From: Acytostelium subglobosum LB1
Lineage: Eukaryota; Evosea; Eumycetozoa; Acytosteliales; Acytosteliaceae
DNA length: 64,000 nucleotides
Assembly: GCF_000787575.1 (NCBI RefSeq)
Contig: NW_012236509.1
Coordinates: forward strand, 126,001 to 190,000
Direction of reading: 5' to 3'
Below, one piece after another: positions 1 to 10,506 of this stretch (position 1 is the stretch's first letter; each line of letters begins with the position of its first letter). Under the pieces are notes generated by a model. It saw nothing but the letters and a program-made list of their open reading frames with translations, made no database searches and was not told where the DNA came from. The translations under genes were made by a program, and so were the position numbers.

Positions 1-2
1 TA

Positions 3-1112
3 AAGCACAACGCCGACGCCAACGCCATCAACAAGGACGGATCAACACCCATCATGATGGTGTCACTCAACGGCGATGAGCGAATCGTCGACCTACTACT
101 GGCCGCGGGCGCCGACGTGCGCTCCTCTAACAAGAAGGGCAACACCGCCCTGCACTACGCATCACTGCGTGGACACAACAAAGTGGTCGAGCGTCTGCTT
201 GAGGCCGGTAGCGATGTGAACGCCGTCAATGCCGACGGCTCAACCTCGCTGCACGTGGCTGCCGAGGAGAATCACACTGGCATCGTCGAGTCGCTTACAA
301 ACAGTGGCGCCAGCGTGGATACACAGCGATTGGATGGCTGGACGCCGCTGTACACCGCAGCGTACAAGGGCAACGTGGCCACAGTCAAGTCACTACTGGT
401 CAGGCGTGCACAGGTCGACACAATCAATCATGATGGCTGGGCGCCCCTACACGCCGCCTCATCCGAAGGCCACACCGAGGTGGCCGAGGTGTTGATCGCG
501 AATGGCGCCAATGTCAACCTCCAGGACTCACAGGGAACCACCGCACTGTACCATTGCTGCTCGTCGGGCAGTCTCGAAGTTACCAAGCTGCTCATTGCCA
601 GCGGGGCCGACCCCGAGCTCTCGAAGCCTGGCGGCTGGAAGCCCATCCACATCGCCTGCTACAACGAGAATGACCTTGTGACACAGTATCTCATCCAGCA
701 TGGAGTGGACTTGGACGCGACCAACGATGAGATCAAGGGCTATGCACCCATCCACATTCTCATCTCCACCGAGGAGCCACATCTACAACTGATCGAGCTG
801 TTGCTGCGCAAGGGCATCGATGTCAACAAGAAGAATGTCAATGGCAGCACACCGCTACATCTGGCCGTGTTCTGGAATCACTTTAGTGTGCTGGAGCTAC
901 TGCTGCGATTCAATGCATCACTTACCGAACGTAACAACAAGGGACGTACACCAATAAGTCTGGCCTGTCACTATGGCAACGAGCCAATCGCCAAGCATCT
1001 CGCCGACAAGATGTCCATCGATCACAAGAAGCTCAAGATAAAGAACAACAAACAAAAGATATTGGATATGGAGACTCCAAGTGCTCCACCCATTCCAGAT
1101 CAGCAGCTGTAG
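3..1112 (+). CDS. Ankyrin-repeat protein, 3' part (gene runs off the window start)
   Basis: The reading frame is open from base 3, so the ATG at 54 is internal and the gene begins upstream. The visible 369 codons hold about ten ankyrin repeats of ~33 residues, with the classic pattern of G-x-TPLH, a helix pair, then LL-x-x-GA-x-VN (for example NKKGNTALHYASLRGH). The last ~30 residues are lysine-rich then proline-rich and end in PIPDQQL. Ankyrin arrays bind protein partners; no enzyme domain is visible in this part. Codons are strongly C-ending, like the housekeeping genes here and unlike the giant ankyrin-type family at 8-22 and 50-59 kb. The partner and any N-terminal domain cannot be judged. 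Confidence 0.9.
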   Translation, partial: KHNADANAINKDGSTPIMMVSLNGDERIVDLLLAAGADVRSSNKKGNTALHYASLRGHNKVVERLLEAGSDVNAVNADGSTSLHVAAEENHTGIVESLTNSGASVDTQRLDGWTPLYTAAYKGNVATVKSLLVRRAQVDTINHDGWAPLHAASSEGHTEVAEVLIANGANVNLQDSQGTTALYHCCSSGSLEVTKLLIASGADPELSKPGGWKPIHIACYNENDLVTQYLIQHGVDLDATNDEIKGYAPIHILISTEEPHLQLIELLLRKGIDVNKKNVNGSTPLHLAVFWNHFSVLELLLRFNASLTERNNKGRTPISLACHYGNEPIAKHLADKMSIDHKKLKIKNNKQKILDMETPSAPPIPDQQL

Positions 1113-1492
1113 GACTTGGACATGGACAAAGCCCCTGCCAAGGACCCTGCCAAGGACTCGTTTCCAAGGAGCAACAATCACAACTAATTGTGGATGTAAT
1201 AACATACAAACTAATACAACTTAATAATAACCATGGATGGTTGGCTGGCTGGCGTGATGATGCCAGTCTGCCCTCATTCCAAACTCCAAGTGCACATCAC
1301 CTCATCAGAGTGAGTCGAGGAAGAATGTTAGAAAACTTGCGAAATTGATCAACTTCACACATTTCTTTCATCCATTGATGTTGTTGTTCATTCGTCTGCT
1401 CATTCATTTGTTACTTATATATATAATACTACTACTTGTGTGTATTACTCGATTATAGATACATATATATAGAGATAAATAGAGATATAGTC
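1113..1492. other. Intergenic, ankyrin gene to eIF2B epsilon
   Basis: 380 bases with no convincing ORF. The part before 1493 is AT-rich with TATATA runs (1417-1428, 1464-1470) and is the likely promoter and 5' leader of the next gene. Nothing else recognised. Confidence 0.5.
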
Positions 1493-3905
1493 ATGGCTAA
1501 CGAAAAGACATCAAAGAAAGAAAAGGATAAGAAGGCTACACATGCCGCATCACAGGATAACTTCAAGGGTGAAGAGGTCCTACAGGGTATCGTACTTGGT
1601 GACAGCTTCGACAGACGTTTCGCACCAATCACATTAGAGAGACCAAGGGTAAGGTTGATTGAATGATCGATTCTCAACTACACTCACTCATTCATTCAAT
1701 CAATCAATCAATCAATCATAGACATTGCTACCTTTGGTAAATATACCATTGTTGGATTATACATTGGAGTTACTTGCATCATCAGGTGTACAGGAGATAT
1801 ATGTATTGTGTTGTGCACATGCCGATCAGATAAAGACTTACTTGGACAACTCGAGATGGTCTCATTTGCCTGGTGTTCAAGTGAGGACTGTGTTTGCACT
1901 TGGTTCAAAGTCCACAGGTGATGCACTACGCTTCATCTACTCGCTCAACATCATTCAATCTGACTTTGTACTCATCAGTGGCGACGTCATCTCCAACATG
2001 AACCTATCAAACGCACTCAAGGTCCACAAGTATGTAGCCGTAGCCAAGCTGAAGGGGAAAGCCATGCGAGGCTCGACACACACTGACCCACCACCATCAC
2101 TCATCACTATCATCATCATGACACAGGGCAAGAAGAGAGAAGGACAAGAACAACATTATGACGATGGTGTTTAAGCAGGCATCACCAAGTCATCGCACGA
2201 GATCAAAGCAGGACGATTATATTGTGGGCTTTGATCGCGATACATTGCAGCTGGCATGCTACGAGAACTCACCAAAGAAGACTCGTGTGTCATTGTCGTC
2301 GGAGCTGTTCACCAAGCACCCATCGATCCAACTGCGTTACGATCTGATCGACTGCCACATCGACATCTGCTCGCACGAGGTGCTGGCGCTGTTCAGCGAC
2401 AACTTTGACTTTGGCGACCTGCGCAAGGACTTTATCCACGACTGCATGCAGTCGGAGATCACCGACTACAAGCTGTTCACCTACATCCTGCAGGGCGAGT
2501 ATGCTGCCCGCGTCAAAGACCTGCGCACCTACAACTCTGTCTCCAAGGACATCATCCATCGATGGACCTTCCCCATGGTCCCCGACAACAACTTCATGTG
2601 CAACACCACCTACACCCTCTCGCGCCAAATGATCTACAAGGAGAGGCACGTCACATTGAAGGATTGTACAATCAGTAAGTTACCGAATATGGATCAATCA
2701 ATCGATCCCATAACTAACCCCTGCCCCATTAGCCGAGGAGTCTGTGATTGGAAGAGGCACAGTGATTGGCGACAAGTCAGTGGTGTCTCACTCCATCATT
2801 GGAAGGAATGTTAAGATTGGCAACAATGTTAGGATTGATGGAGCGTACATCTGGGACAATGTGGTGATCAATGACGGTGTGGCCATTACATCTTCAATGA
2901 TCTGCGAGGGCGCTGTTATAGGCGCCAATGCCACGATCTGCAAGGGTGTCATAGTCAGTCTGGGAGTGACCGTTGGCGACAATGTCATGGTGGATGCATT
3001 TACAAAGATCACGGCCGTCGAGGACCCAGACGGAGGCGAGGACATGGAGTTTGGCCGCTCGCCCACCGAGGTCATGAACATTGGCAGCGGTGGCGTCGGC
3101 TGGCGATGGAAGCTGCCCAGTGGCCAGTTCAACGAGCTGGTGCCACGTCTCGAATCGGATCCCGTCGAGAACTACACCGATGAAGAGGATGATGAAGACG
3201 AGGACTCTGACGAAGATGACGAAGACGATCAGGGCAAGAAGGGCGGTCGATCAAAGGATAAGACCGATCTGGCCAAGTTTAGAAGCGAGGTAATAGAGAC
3301 CGTCAAGGTTGGCATCAACCAAAACCATTCGATTGAGAACATCATCCTGGAGATCAACGGCCTCAAGTTTGGTTTCGACAAGGACTTCATGGACTGTGCC
3401 ACAGCCGTCCTGCCCGCCCTCCTAGACGTCACCAAAGACCGATCAGCCATCACACAAAAGGAATATGTCGCGCTCTTGAACAAGGTTTGTTGACAACCAT
3501 GGACTATCACCTCACTCGCCCATTCTCTTACTCACCCAATCAATCAATCAGAGAATCGACAAGTATTCAAAGATACTCGGTCGTTACTTGACAGACACAG
3601 ATACACAGGTTGACTTTATCTTTAAGATACAGGATATGTGTGACGAGGATCCAGTGTTGCAAAAGGTGATACAGTTCATTCTGCATGCATTGTATAACAA
3701 TGACATACTTAGTGAGGAGGCCTTGTTGAACTGGGCCGAGGAGCTGGAAGAGGACGCAGAGAACGAATCCGAGAACCAAGTCTATCTAAAGCAATGTTCA
3801 CAATTCTTAGAGTGGCTGCGAGAGGCTGAAGAAGAGGAAGAAGGCGATGAAGACGAAGACGACGATGACGAAGACGACGAAGATGATGGATCATCAGACG
3901 ACTAA
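1493..3905 (+). CDS. eif2b5: Translation initiation factor eIF2B, epsilon (catalytic) subunit
   Basis: Five exons join in phase: 1493-1648, 1722-2029, 2127-2674, 2733-3484, 3552-3905 (705 aa; human eIF2B5 is 721). The start is the ATG followed by a lysine-rich stretch. The N-terminal nucleotidyltransferase-like domain opens with RFAPITLERPR and LLPLVNIPLLDYTLELL. Left-handed beta-helix hexapeptides (VIGRGTVIGDKSV, ARNVKIGNNVRI-like) start near residue 338. An acidic linker lies at ~483-505. The C-terminal W2/HEAT domain from ~525 ends in a Glu/Asp tail, as in the GEF catalytic domain of this family. The protein exchanges GDP for GTP on eIF2 in the cytosol and is the control point of the integrated stress response. 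The short introns carry CAAT tracts before the acceptor. I see no defect. Confidence 0.95.
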
Positions 3906-4426
3906 GCAAGCAAACATCTATTCATTGATTGGATGGATGGACCATTATTATTATTCAATACACACACATAAAGTATACAGAAATACTAATGATGGGATAT
4001 GATGGTATTGGTGTCGTCGTCTAGGACTGATACGCCTTCCTTGGAAGCCACCCCCTCATTCTACCGCTCCCAGAGTGTCTGCTGTGTCCTGGGCAAAAGG
4101 CATCAACCCCTGCAAGGCGTGTCTTTCAAAACCACCTGTATCCCATTTTGACTAATTTTTTATGTATTTTTATAAGATGGGGACCTCAAGGTTCACCACC
4201 TTTTGATTTGATTTAATTTTTATGTTCACTTAATAATACCTTTTTGATAATCAATTGTTTGTTTGTTTGTTTGGTACCCTTGGATGATGATGATAGACCA
4301 CACACTCTACTCCCCTCTACCTATCCACGATACTTTGATTCATTCATTTGTTCATTTGTTCATTCATTCATTCATTCATCACACAACTTGTAGTTTATAA
4401 TCAAACGATCAATCAAATCAAACAAT
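3906..4426. other. Intergenic, eIF2B epsilon to pyruvate kinase
   Basis: 520 bases without a supported gene. Bases ~4010-4150 are clearly more GC-rich than the surroundings and are followed by T-rich runs (4155-4175). They match no RNA family I can recognise. From 4320 on, CATT/CAAT tracts and a likely promoter lead into the pyruvate kinase leader. Confidence 0.4.
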
Positions 4427-4508
4427 GTGAGTGGACCTTGGTGAACTTCATGGATATTTCAATCAAACACGCTCGCTCATTCACTTACTCAAACAATCTC
4501 TCATACAG
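4427..4508 (+). other. Probable 5'-UTR intron of pyruvate kinase
   Basis: GTGAGT at 4427 and CAG ending at 4508 bracket 82 bases directly before the ATG at 4509. The reading frame is open upstream from 4431, but that stretch does not resemble pyruvate kinase N-termini, and an ATG at 4425 would run straight into TGA. A leader intron abutting the start codon is the simplest reading. Confidence 0.55.
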
Positions 4509-6257
4509 ATGGCAACATTATCAAGAAACTTGCGTCTTTCATTGGATGCCCCAACACAGGACTTTGTTAGGACAAAGATCGTTTGTACGATTGGTCCAAA
4601 GACAATGTCGGTAGAGATGTTGGTTAAGCTGATTCAGAGTGGTATGGCTATTTGTCGTCTGAACTTCTCGCACGGCACACATGAGTACCATGGCAACGTC
4701 ATCAAGAATCTCAGAGAGGCCATCAAGATCACCAACAGGGGCTGTGCCATCATGTTGGACACAAAGGGTCCAGAGATCCGCACTGGTAAACTTGAGAATG
4801 GTACACCAATCCAACTCGCTGTTGGACAAGAGATCCTCGTCGATACAAACACTGCCGTTCCAGTATGTATATCATGTCATATGATTGATTGATCGACCGC
4901 GCACTCACACTCACTCACATGATTGATCAATCAAACAGGGTAACATGAAGCGTATCTCATTGGACTATAAAGGATTGATCGACTCTGTTAAGGAGGGAGG
5001 ATTCATCTTGATTGCCGATGGTGTCATCTCATTCTCCATCATTTCTGTAAACAAGGAGCAAGGGTAAGTCCCCGACCCTCACCCCACCACGTCCTGGAAC
5101 TATCCCACTGACTCAATCACACAATCAATCAAACTTTATAGCAACGTACTTTGTAGAGTTAACAACAATTCACTACTTGGAGAGACCAAGAATGTCCATT
5201 TGCCAGGCTCAATTGTACATTTGCCAGCAGTATCAGAGAAGGATATATCGGATATTAGATTCGGAATGGAGCAGGGAGTGGACTTTATCGCCGCCTCCTT
5301 CATTAGAAAGGCCGAGGACGTCATTGAGATCAAAAACATCTTGGGCGACCGCTCCGCACACATCCAGATTATCTCCAAGATTGAGAACGAGGAGGGCGTC
5401 AACAACTTCAACGACATCCTCGAGGTGTCTGACGGCATCATGGTGGCCAGAGGCGACCTCGGTGTCGAGGTCAACATGGAGAAGATTTTCGTCGCACAAA
5501 AGATGATGGTGAGCAAGTGCAATGCCGCTGGCAAGCCCGTCATCACCGCCACCCAGATGCTCGAGTCCATGATCAAGGCTCCTCGTCCAACCAGAGCCGA
5601 GGCCACCGACGTTGCCAACGCTGTCCTCGATGGCACTGACTGTGTCATGTTGTCCGGAGAGACTGCCAGTGGTGACTACCCAATCGAGGCCGTCGACATC
5701 ATGACCAAGATCTGTCGTGAGGCTGAGCTCGTCGAGGCCAGCACTGACTTCCACACCCTCTTCTCTGCCCTCAAGGTCTGTTCCGTCAAGCCCATTACAA
5801 TTGGTAAGTATTATCTCGTCCATGGGATCATTCCACCCACACTCATACTAATCAATCATTCAATCAAACATATATAGCCGAGACTGTTGCTTCATACGCA
5901 GTTGCCACTGCTATTGACTTGAAGGCCGACATCATTATTACAATGACAGAGACTGGACTCACTACCAGATTGGTCAGCAAGTACAAGCCACCCATTCCCA
6001 TCTTTGCCGTCACATCGTGGGAGTACACCGTCAAGCATCTGTTGGCCAGCAGAGGCACTATCCCCATCCTGGTCGACTCGCTCCACGGCTCTGACAAGTT
6101 GGTCGAGCTGTGTTTGGAGGAGGGCATGAAGCGTGGTCTTGTCAAGACTGGCTCGCGTGTCGTCATTGTGTCTGGTGTCATGGAGGGTGTTCCAGGCAAG
6201 ACCAACTCACTGCGTGTGCTCACCGTTGGCGAGTCCATCAAGAACCTGAAGATCTAA
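4509..6257 (+). CDS. pyk: Pyruvate kinase
   Basis: Four exons: 4509-4862, 4939-5063, 5142-5803, 5878-6257, giving 506 aa, the usual length. The enzyme converts phosphoenolpyruvate and ADP to pyruvate and ATP, the last step of glycolysis, in the cytosol. Visible landmarks are [13 protein letters not shown] near the start, the substrate loop [11 protein letters not shown] (~84-94), the catalytic lysine signature ISKIENEEG (~235-243), GDLGVE (~264-269) and TQMLESM. The B domain lies between LDTKGPE and the exon 3 start. The start at 4509 gives [15 protein letters not shown]. Codons are strongly C-ending, suggesting high expression. No missing key residue was seen. Confidence 0.96.
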
Positions 6258-6297
6258 ACAATCATTCATCTTATGGCTGGCTTACCATCTACATACA

Positions 6298-6303
6298 AAT
6301 AAA
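6298..6303 (+). terminator. Poly(A) signal of pyruvate kinase
   Basis: AATAAA 41 bases after the stop codon, followed within 60 bases by AT-rich sequence and a T8 run at 6361. This is the likely cleavage region. Confidence 0.5.
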
Positions 6304-6442
6304 GGGTACATACAATCATTCTTGATCCATCGATTATTATTATTATTGGAAATTGTCGTCTTTTTTTTTAGTGATCACTTAATCCAGCTGGGTTTTGGCC
6401 TCATTCCAAACAATGATCAACAAATAATAATAATAATGATGA

Positions 6443-7909
6443 ATGGATAAATTAAGTAGTTTGATTATAACATCAATATGCAATGACTTGTTGGACTCGG
6501 TTGATAATCAACATGGTGCAATCATTGATGTATTGTCATTGGCACTCACAAATAGAAGACTGTTTGAAATAGTTGATAGGATCACAACTAAAAGATCATT
6601 GTATTGGAAGAGGAATGAAGGTGTTGACACACCGGGCTACACACCAGACTTGACCAATCCCACCAACTACCTATTCGAGAACAATGTCTCGTTCAAGTCC
6701 ATCATGATTCCAATGTCCATCACAACATTGGTCTTTTGTGATGAGTTCAACAAAGTGATCACAACTCTTCAGCACTTGACATCACTCAATACATTGATAT
6801 TAGGTCGTGGATACAACAAACAGATCAAGAATGGTATTCTACCCAACTCACTCATCACTTTGGTGTTTGGTCAGTGCTACAATCAAGTGATCATTCCAGG
6901 ATCACTACCATCATCGATCACCGAGTTGGTCTTTGGTGAGAAGTACAACAAGCCTTTTGAAACAGGTACACTACCATCGTCATTGATGGAGCTGACCCTG
7001 GGATTCAAGTTCAATCAGGTGATCAAGAAGGGGGACCTGCCTTCAATCACCACACTTCAGTTTGGACCCGAGTACACTCAAATGATCAGTGATGGAGCAC
7101 TCCCATCTTCTCTCACATCATTGATCATGACTGAGAATTTCTCAAACAAGAGCGTCTCGTTTGGCCAGCTGCCCAACAATATCAAGTCGTTCTCACAGGC
7201 CAACAGTTCAGTATTGTCGTATCCAAACTCGCTCACAGAGTTGACCTTTGGTTATCACTACAACAAAGTGCTTGACATCTCATCACTGACGTCGCTTAAG
7301 ATGTTAAAGTTTGGTCGATTGTACGATCAACAAATATTACCTGGAATGATCCCTACCTCATTGACCAGTTTGTCTTTTAGTCCAAACTATCATTATCCAA
7401 TCGTACCCGGAGTCATCCCAACGTCGGTCACTTATCTTAAGCTTGGACAGAGATTCAACAACACAATAATCCTTCGCAATATACTCCCGCCTGGACTCAG
7501 AACATTGGTTTGGAAAACATCGTTTACTATTAACATTTGTTCTCATCTCCCTCCAACGGTGACATCATTCACTACGTTCCTTCGCGAGTCTCATCAAAAC
7601 CTTGACAACCTCCCGGAATCAATCAAACATCTAGATATCGCTGCCCTGGGTAGCGACAATCTCTTGGGACATCCCACAGTAGTACTGAATGCTCATCTTC
7701 GATCACTGGCTGTTGGACTACACTATATTCCAATCACGCCAATAAGTGATATGGTTAGAAGGCTCGTAGTCCAAGCACCTAACGTTGAGACATACATCAT
7801 CAAAAGGTATCAAAAGGCACGCGCATTAGTCCGACCAATTGGTCCCAAGTCTGCACTTGTATTATTAATCGAATCAATGATTGAATCAGTATCATTTGTT
7901 AACTATTAA
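6443..7909 (+). CDS. FNIP-repeat protein
   Basis: Single exon, 488 aa. From about residue 85 to 380 it is built of ~22-residue repeats of the type LPSSLTxLxFGxxYNQxIxxG, the dictyostelid FNIP repeat (a leucine-rich-repeat relative). Examples are SLPSSITELVFGEKYNK and MIPTSLTSLSFSPNYHYPI. At least ten units are present, some degenerate. The first ~60 residues (CNDLLDSVD, LALTNRRLFEIVDRI) resemble the cryptic F-box-like N-terminus common in this family, which would make it a substrate-recognition subunit of a ubiquitin ligase. That role is inference. The stop lies only 10 bases from the convergent family relic at 7919. The family is expanded and fast-evolving in social amoebae. Confidence 0.9.
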   Translation: MDKLSSLIITSICNDLLDSVDNQHGAIIDVLSLALTNRRLFEIVDRITTKRSLYWKRNEGVDTPGYTPDLTNPTNYLFENNVSFKSIMIPMSITTLVFCDEFNKVITTLQHLTSLNTLILGRGYNKQIKNGILPNSLITLVFGQCYNQVIIPGSLPSSITELVFGEKYNKPFETGTLPSSLMELTLGFKFNQVIKKGDLPSITTLQFGPEYTQMISDGALPSSLTSLIMTENFSNKSVSFGQLPNNIKSFSQANSSVLSYPNSLTELTFGYHYNKVLDISSLTSLKMLKFGRLYDQQILPGMIPTSLTSLSFSPNYHYPIVPGVIPTSVTYLKLGQRFNNTIILRNILPPGLRTLVWKTSFTINICSHLPPTVTSFTTFLRESHQNLDNLPESIKHLDIAALGSDNLLGHPTVVLNAHLRSLAVGLHYIPITPISDMVRRLVVQAPNVETYIIKRYQKARALVRPIGPKSALVLLIESMIESVSFVNY

Positions 7910-7918
7910 ATTCTTCTG

Positions 7919-8788
7919 CTAGATAATCTGTTTGGTGGCACCACTCTTAGAAGCACTGGAGGAGGCATAGATGTCCGAGAGTCTCTTTCTGCTGAAGCCT
8001 AGCTGGGCTGTTTTTTTGAATCCACCTTTTGGTCGAGGGTCTATTTCCTTGGCCAACTCAAGTAGGTATTGGACACTTTCAACACGGTCATTGGTGACAC
8101 AATGTTGAAGTGCAATGGAGAAGAGTAGGGGATGGAGTTGGCCAAACTCTTTGAGAAGCTTGAGCATATCGACATCGATACCATTGAATCGGAGCGAATA
8201 ATTTTTAGTTAATCGGGAAGTGCATTTAATATCTTTAAATTGACCATTGAGTTTGAGAAGTAAACGAACAAAGTGTAAGTCGCCACAGTCCATAGCATCC
8301 ACCATGTGATCCAATGTGATGAGACCATTGTAATGATGTCCAGTCCTCTCAAGTAGTGTTTGAAGCATGTAAACAGAGCCACACCTGCATAGGTCTCTCA
8401 TTGCAGTATCCCAACTAAACTACAAATTGTTGTTGTTGATCAAATGATTGAACACATCAATGTTGTTATAGCGTATTGATGCATTGAGTAATGTGTCACT
8501 GAGTGGGTAACTGTTTGACACTTGATTGTAATGCTGAATAAAGTATTGAGTTGCATGATATTGAAGCATCTGAACAAGACTACCATTATACAGAAGTTCT
8601 CTACCCTTTATAACTGATAATATCACAGTACTCCTTGTTGTTGTTGTTGATGATGGACTTGTATCATCGTGATCTATCATAACAGGTACCTTATTATCAA
8701 TAATACCTTTGTGAATGAGACTGACATGATCAAAGATATTACGACTTAGTAATCTATTACTGAACACTGAACGTATTATTATCTCCAT
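7919..8788 (-). pseudogene. Giant ankyrin-type family, copy D (5' fragment, broken)
   Basis: The start at 8788 gives MEIIIRSVFSNRLL, matching the N-terminus of copies B, C, E and F, and the leader also has the family's CAAAC before ATG. The frame meets one in-frame TAG after VFNHLINNNNL (8420-8422) and then continues in the same frame with MRDLCRCGSVYML to VESVQYLLELAKE. Near 8020 the family homology stops. The last ~25 codons are unrelated, ending 10 bases from the end of the FNIP gene. Only ~290 of the usual ~1,350 codons remain. Either the FNIP gene or a deletion truncated the array here. A shortened protein of ~120 aa could still be made, but its function is doubtful. Confidence 0.85.
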
Positions 8789-8984
8789 GTTTGTTTGTAG
8801 CTTATACTGGAGTTATTGGATGTGTCTTTGATCACCGGAGTGAGTTGTTTTGAATGACGACATGGAACCAAAGTTGGAAATATAATAATAAATTTCGAAG
8901 AAACTGATCAGTTCCCTCACTTTGTGAAGATAGAAAACTCAAATGACACATTCCATCATCGCAAGAGATTTATTGATTGGATTA

Positions 8985-10085
8985 ATTAAACGATGATTGT
9001 GTCGCAATAGTTGAAAATATTGATGTTGCCAATGACAAAGGCAGAATGGCGAGCGTACTTGGCCATTCGGACCACGAGTGTTGCGTCTGGTGATCGTTTG
9101 ATTGGTGACTGATCATCGCCAAAAAGGTATTGGATCACTGAGAGTTGATTGCGCTCAGCGACATGGGCAATACATTAAAGGTCTGGAATGACTGGATGGG
9201 TGAATCGGTTGTGGACGAGTCTGAGGATGTCAACATGTCCATTCTCACAGGCATGTTCAATCACTCGTGTGAGGTAGTGTTGTTTGTTGGTGGCCATGTC
9301 AAGATATCCTTTGTCAATGAAGTGTGCCAACACTTTACTGTTGGTGATCGGTGTCATTGTTGTGCTCATCAATGAATGAATACCAAATATGATATCTGGG
9401 GAATAAAGTCTATCTTTAAAACTGTTATCCTTGCACTGTTGTATAAGAAGCTCGATGGCCTCAATGTCTCCTCTTTTGACTAGTTCCACAAACAAACTCA
9501 TCAATTGTTCAAACTTGATTGTACATCCATCTGACTTGTGTTGATCAATCACCAGTGTGGCCACAACCGGATGGATATTCTTGATGGGTATGTTGCGATT
9601 ATTCCGATAGTGATAGTTGTTTCTGTTTGTTGTGGACTTAACTAGATGTCGTTTGTCCATGATCATCTTGATTGTGTCCACATCACCAACATTGACGGCA
9701 GCATTGAATGCCGACCTATAGTCCGTCTTGAATCGTTTGTGAGTGTTGGCCTCCAACATTTCAATCATTTGTCGATCTCGCGCCTCAATGGCACAGCTCA
9801 TCACATAATCAAAGTTGCAATGGAAGCGTGTATCTGAGAGAAGTCTCTCCAACAATCCAACAGAGATCATTGTGTGGTCAATTTTGGTGACGCTCATCAA
9901 TTGGCTTTTGGGTTTGCCTTGGCTGAAGCAGGGAGAGGAGGAGGTCTACCTTGTTTCGGCAATTCAGGTTACTTGCCATTACGGGCCAAATGGTTGCGTC
10001 GGTGGTACCATTGTCCAAATGTTGCTGATATGTCTTTGTGACCAATTCCAATGGCATCCAACATTTATCTACTTGCATTGTGTGT
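8985..10085 (-). pseudogene. Giant ankyrin-type family, copy C, distal piece of second module
   Basis: On the minus strand this matches the last ~370 residues of the second module: KCWMPLELVTKTYQQ, NKVDLLLS, ISVGLLERLL, MTPITNSKVLAHFIDKGYLDMA, and the family C-terminus ending NYCDTIIV at 8985. It has at least one frameshift near 9890-9900 and a stop after VIPDL at 9175 in place of a Gln or Arg codon. Family homology starts abruptly near 10,085, with no start codon of its own. The spacing to copy D downstream (197 bases, with the shared element GAAGAAACTGATCAGTTCCC) equals that between copies B and C. This piece is therefore best read as the remainder of copy C, cut off by the inserted DNA at 10.09-15.33 kb. 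Confidence 0.8.
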
Positions 10086-10213
10086 GGATGACTCATGGCC
10101 GCTGGCTTCGCTCACATTCCGGAGCTGGCGCTCCTTCATTTTGGACTTCCAAATTCTCCTCTTTTTAGTTTTATATACTTTAAAATTAACTAAAAAAGGT
10201 ATCTGTATCAACT

Positions 10214-10314
10214 TTGTAGAATTGTAGAGTAGTAGAACAAAAAAAATATTATTTTAATCATTAATAATCCATAAATTAAAAATAGTTTTTGAAAACTACT
10301 CTACAATTCTACAA
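10214..10314. repeat. 20-bp perfect inverted repeat, 61-bp AT-rich loop
   Basis: Arms 10214-10233 (TTGTAGAATTGTAGAGTAGT) and 10295-10314 are exact reverse complements. Each arm contains two GTAGA-type half units. The loop is nearly all A/T. It could form a strong hairpin. Possible origins are a short inverted-repeat transposon scar or a transcript-end structure. No copy was seen elsewhere in the window. Confidence 0.85.
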
Positions 10315-10419
10315 TCGGATCTGTTAACGCATTACCAGTACGCACGCTTGTAGAGTGATCAGCGCACGCCCAAGAGAGTTACCAGGAGTGTACTCAGCAC
10401 GTTGGTCAACACGTACTTC

Positions 10420-10483
10420 CGATTGTTCACACACTGTTCACCGATTGTTCACCAACTGTTCACCAAAAGTTCACCGATTGTGG
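10420..10483. repeat. 11-bp tandem repeat, five copies plus a partial
   Basis: Units CGATTGTTCAC, ACACTGTTCAC, CGATTGTTCAC, CAACTGTTCAC and CAAAAGTTCAC, then a partial CGATTGTGG. The invariant core is GTTCAC. It lies 24 bases beyond the stop codon of the Crinkler-type gene. Confidence 0.85.
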
Positions 10484-10506
10484 TTGATGAGTGGGAGTGA
10501 GTGTGT

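Larger units (their letters stand above)
10085..10506. other. Left end of the inserted segment, non-coding with repeats
   Basis: No gene is supported. The segment holds a moderately GC-rich stretch (10,095-10,160), an AT-rich stretch with a long inverted repeat, and an 11-bp tandem repeat just beyond the stop codon of the Crinkler-type gene. It has no similarity by eye to the ankyrin-type family on either side. Confidence 0.6.
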
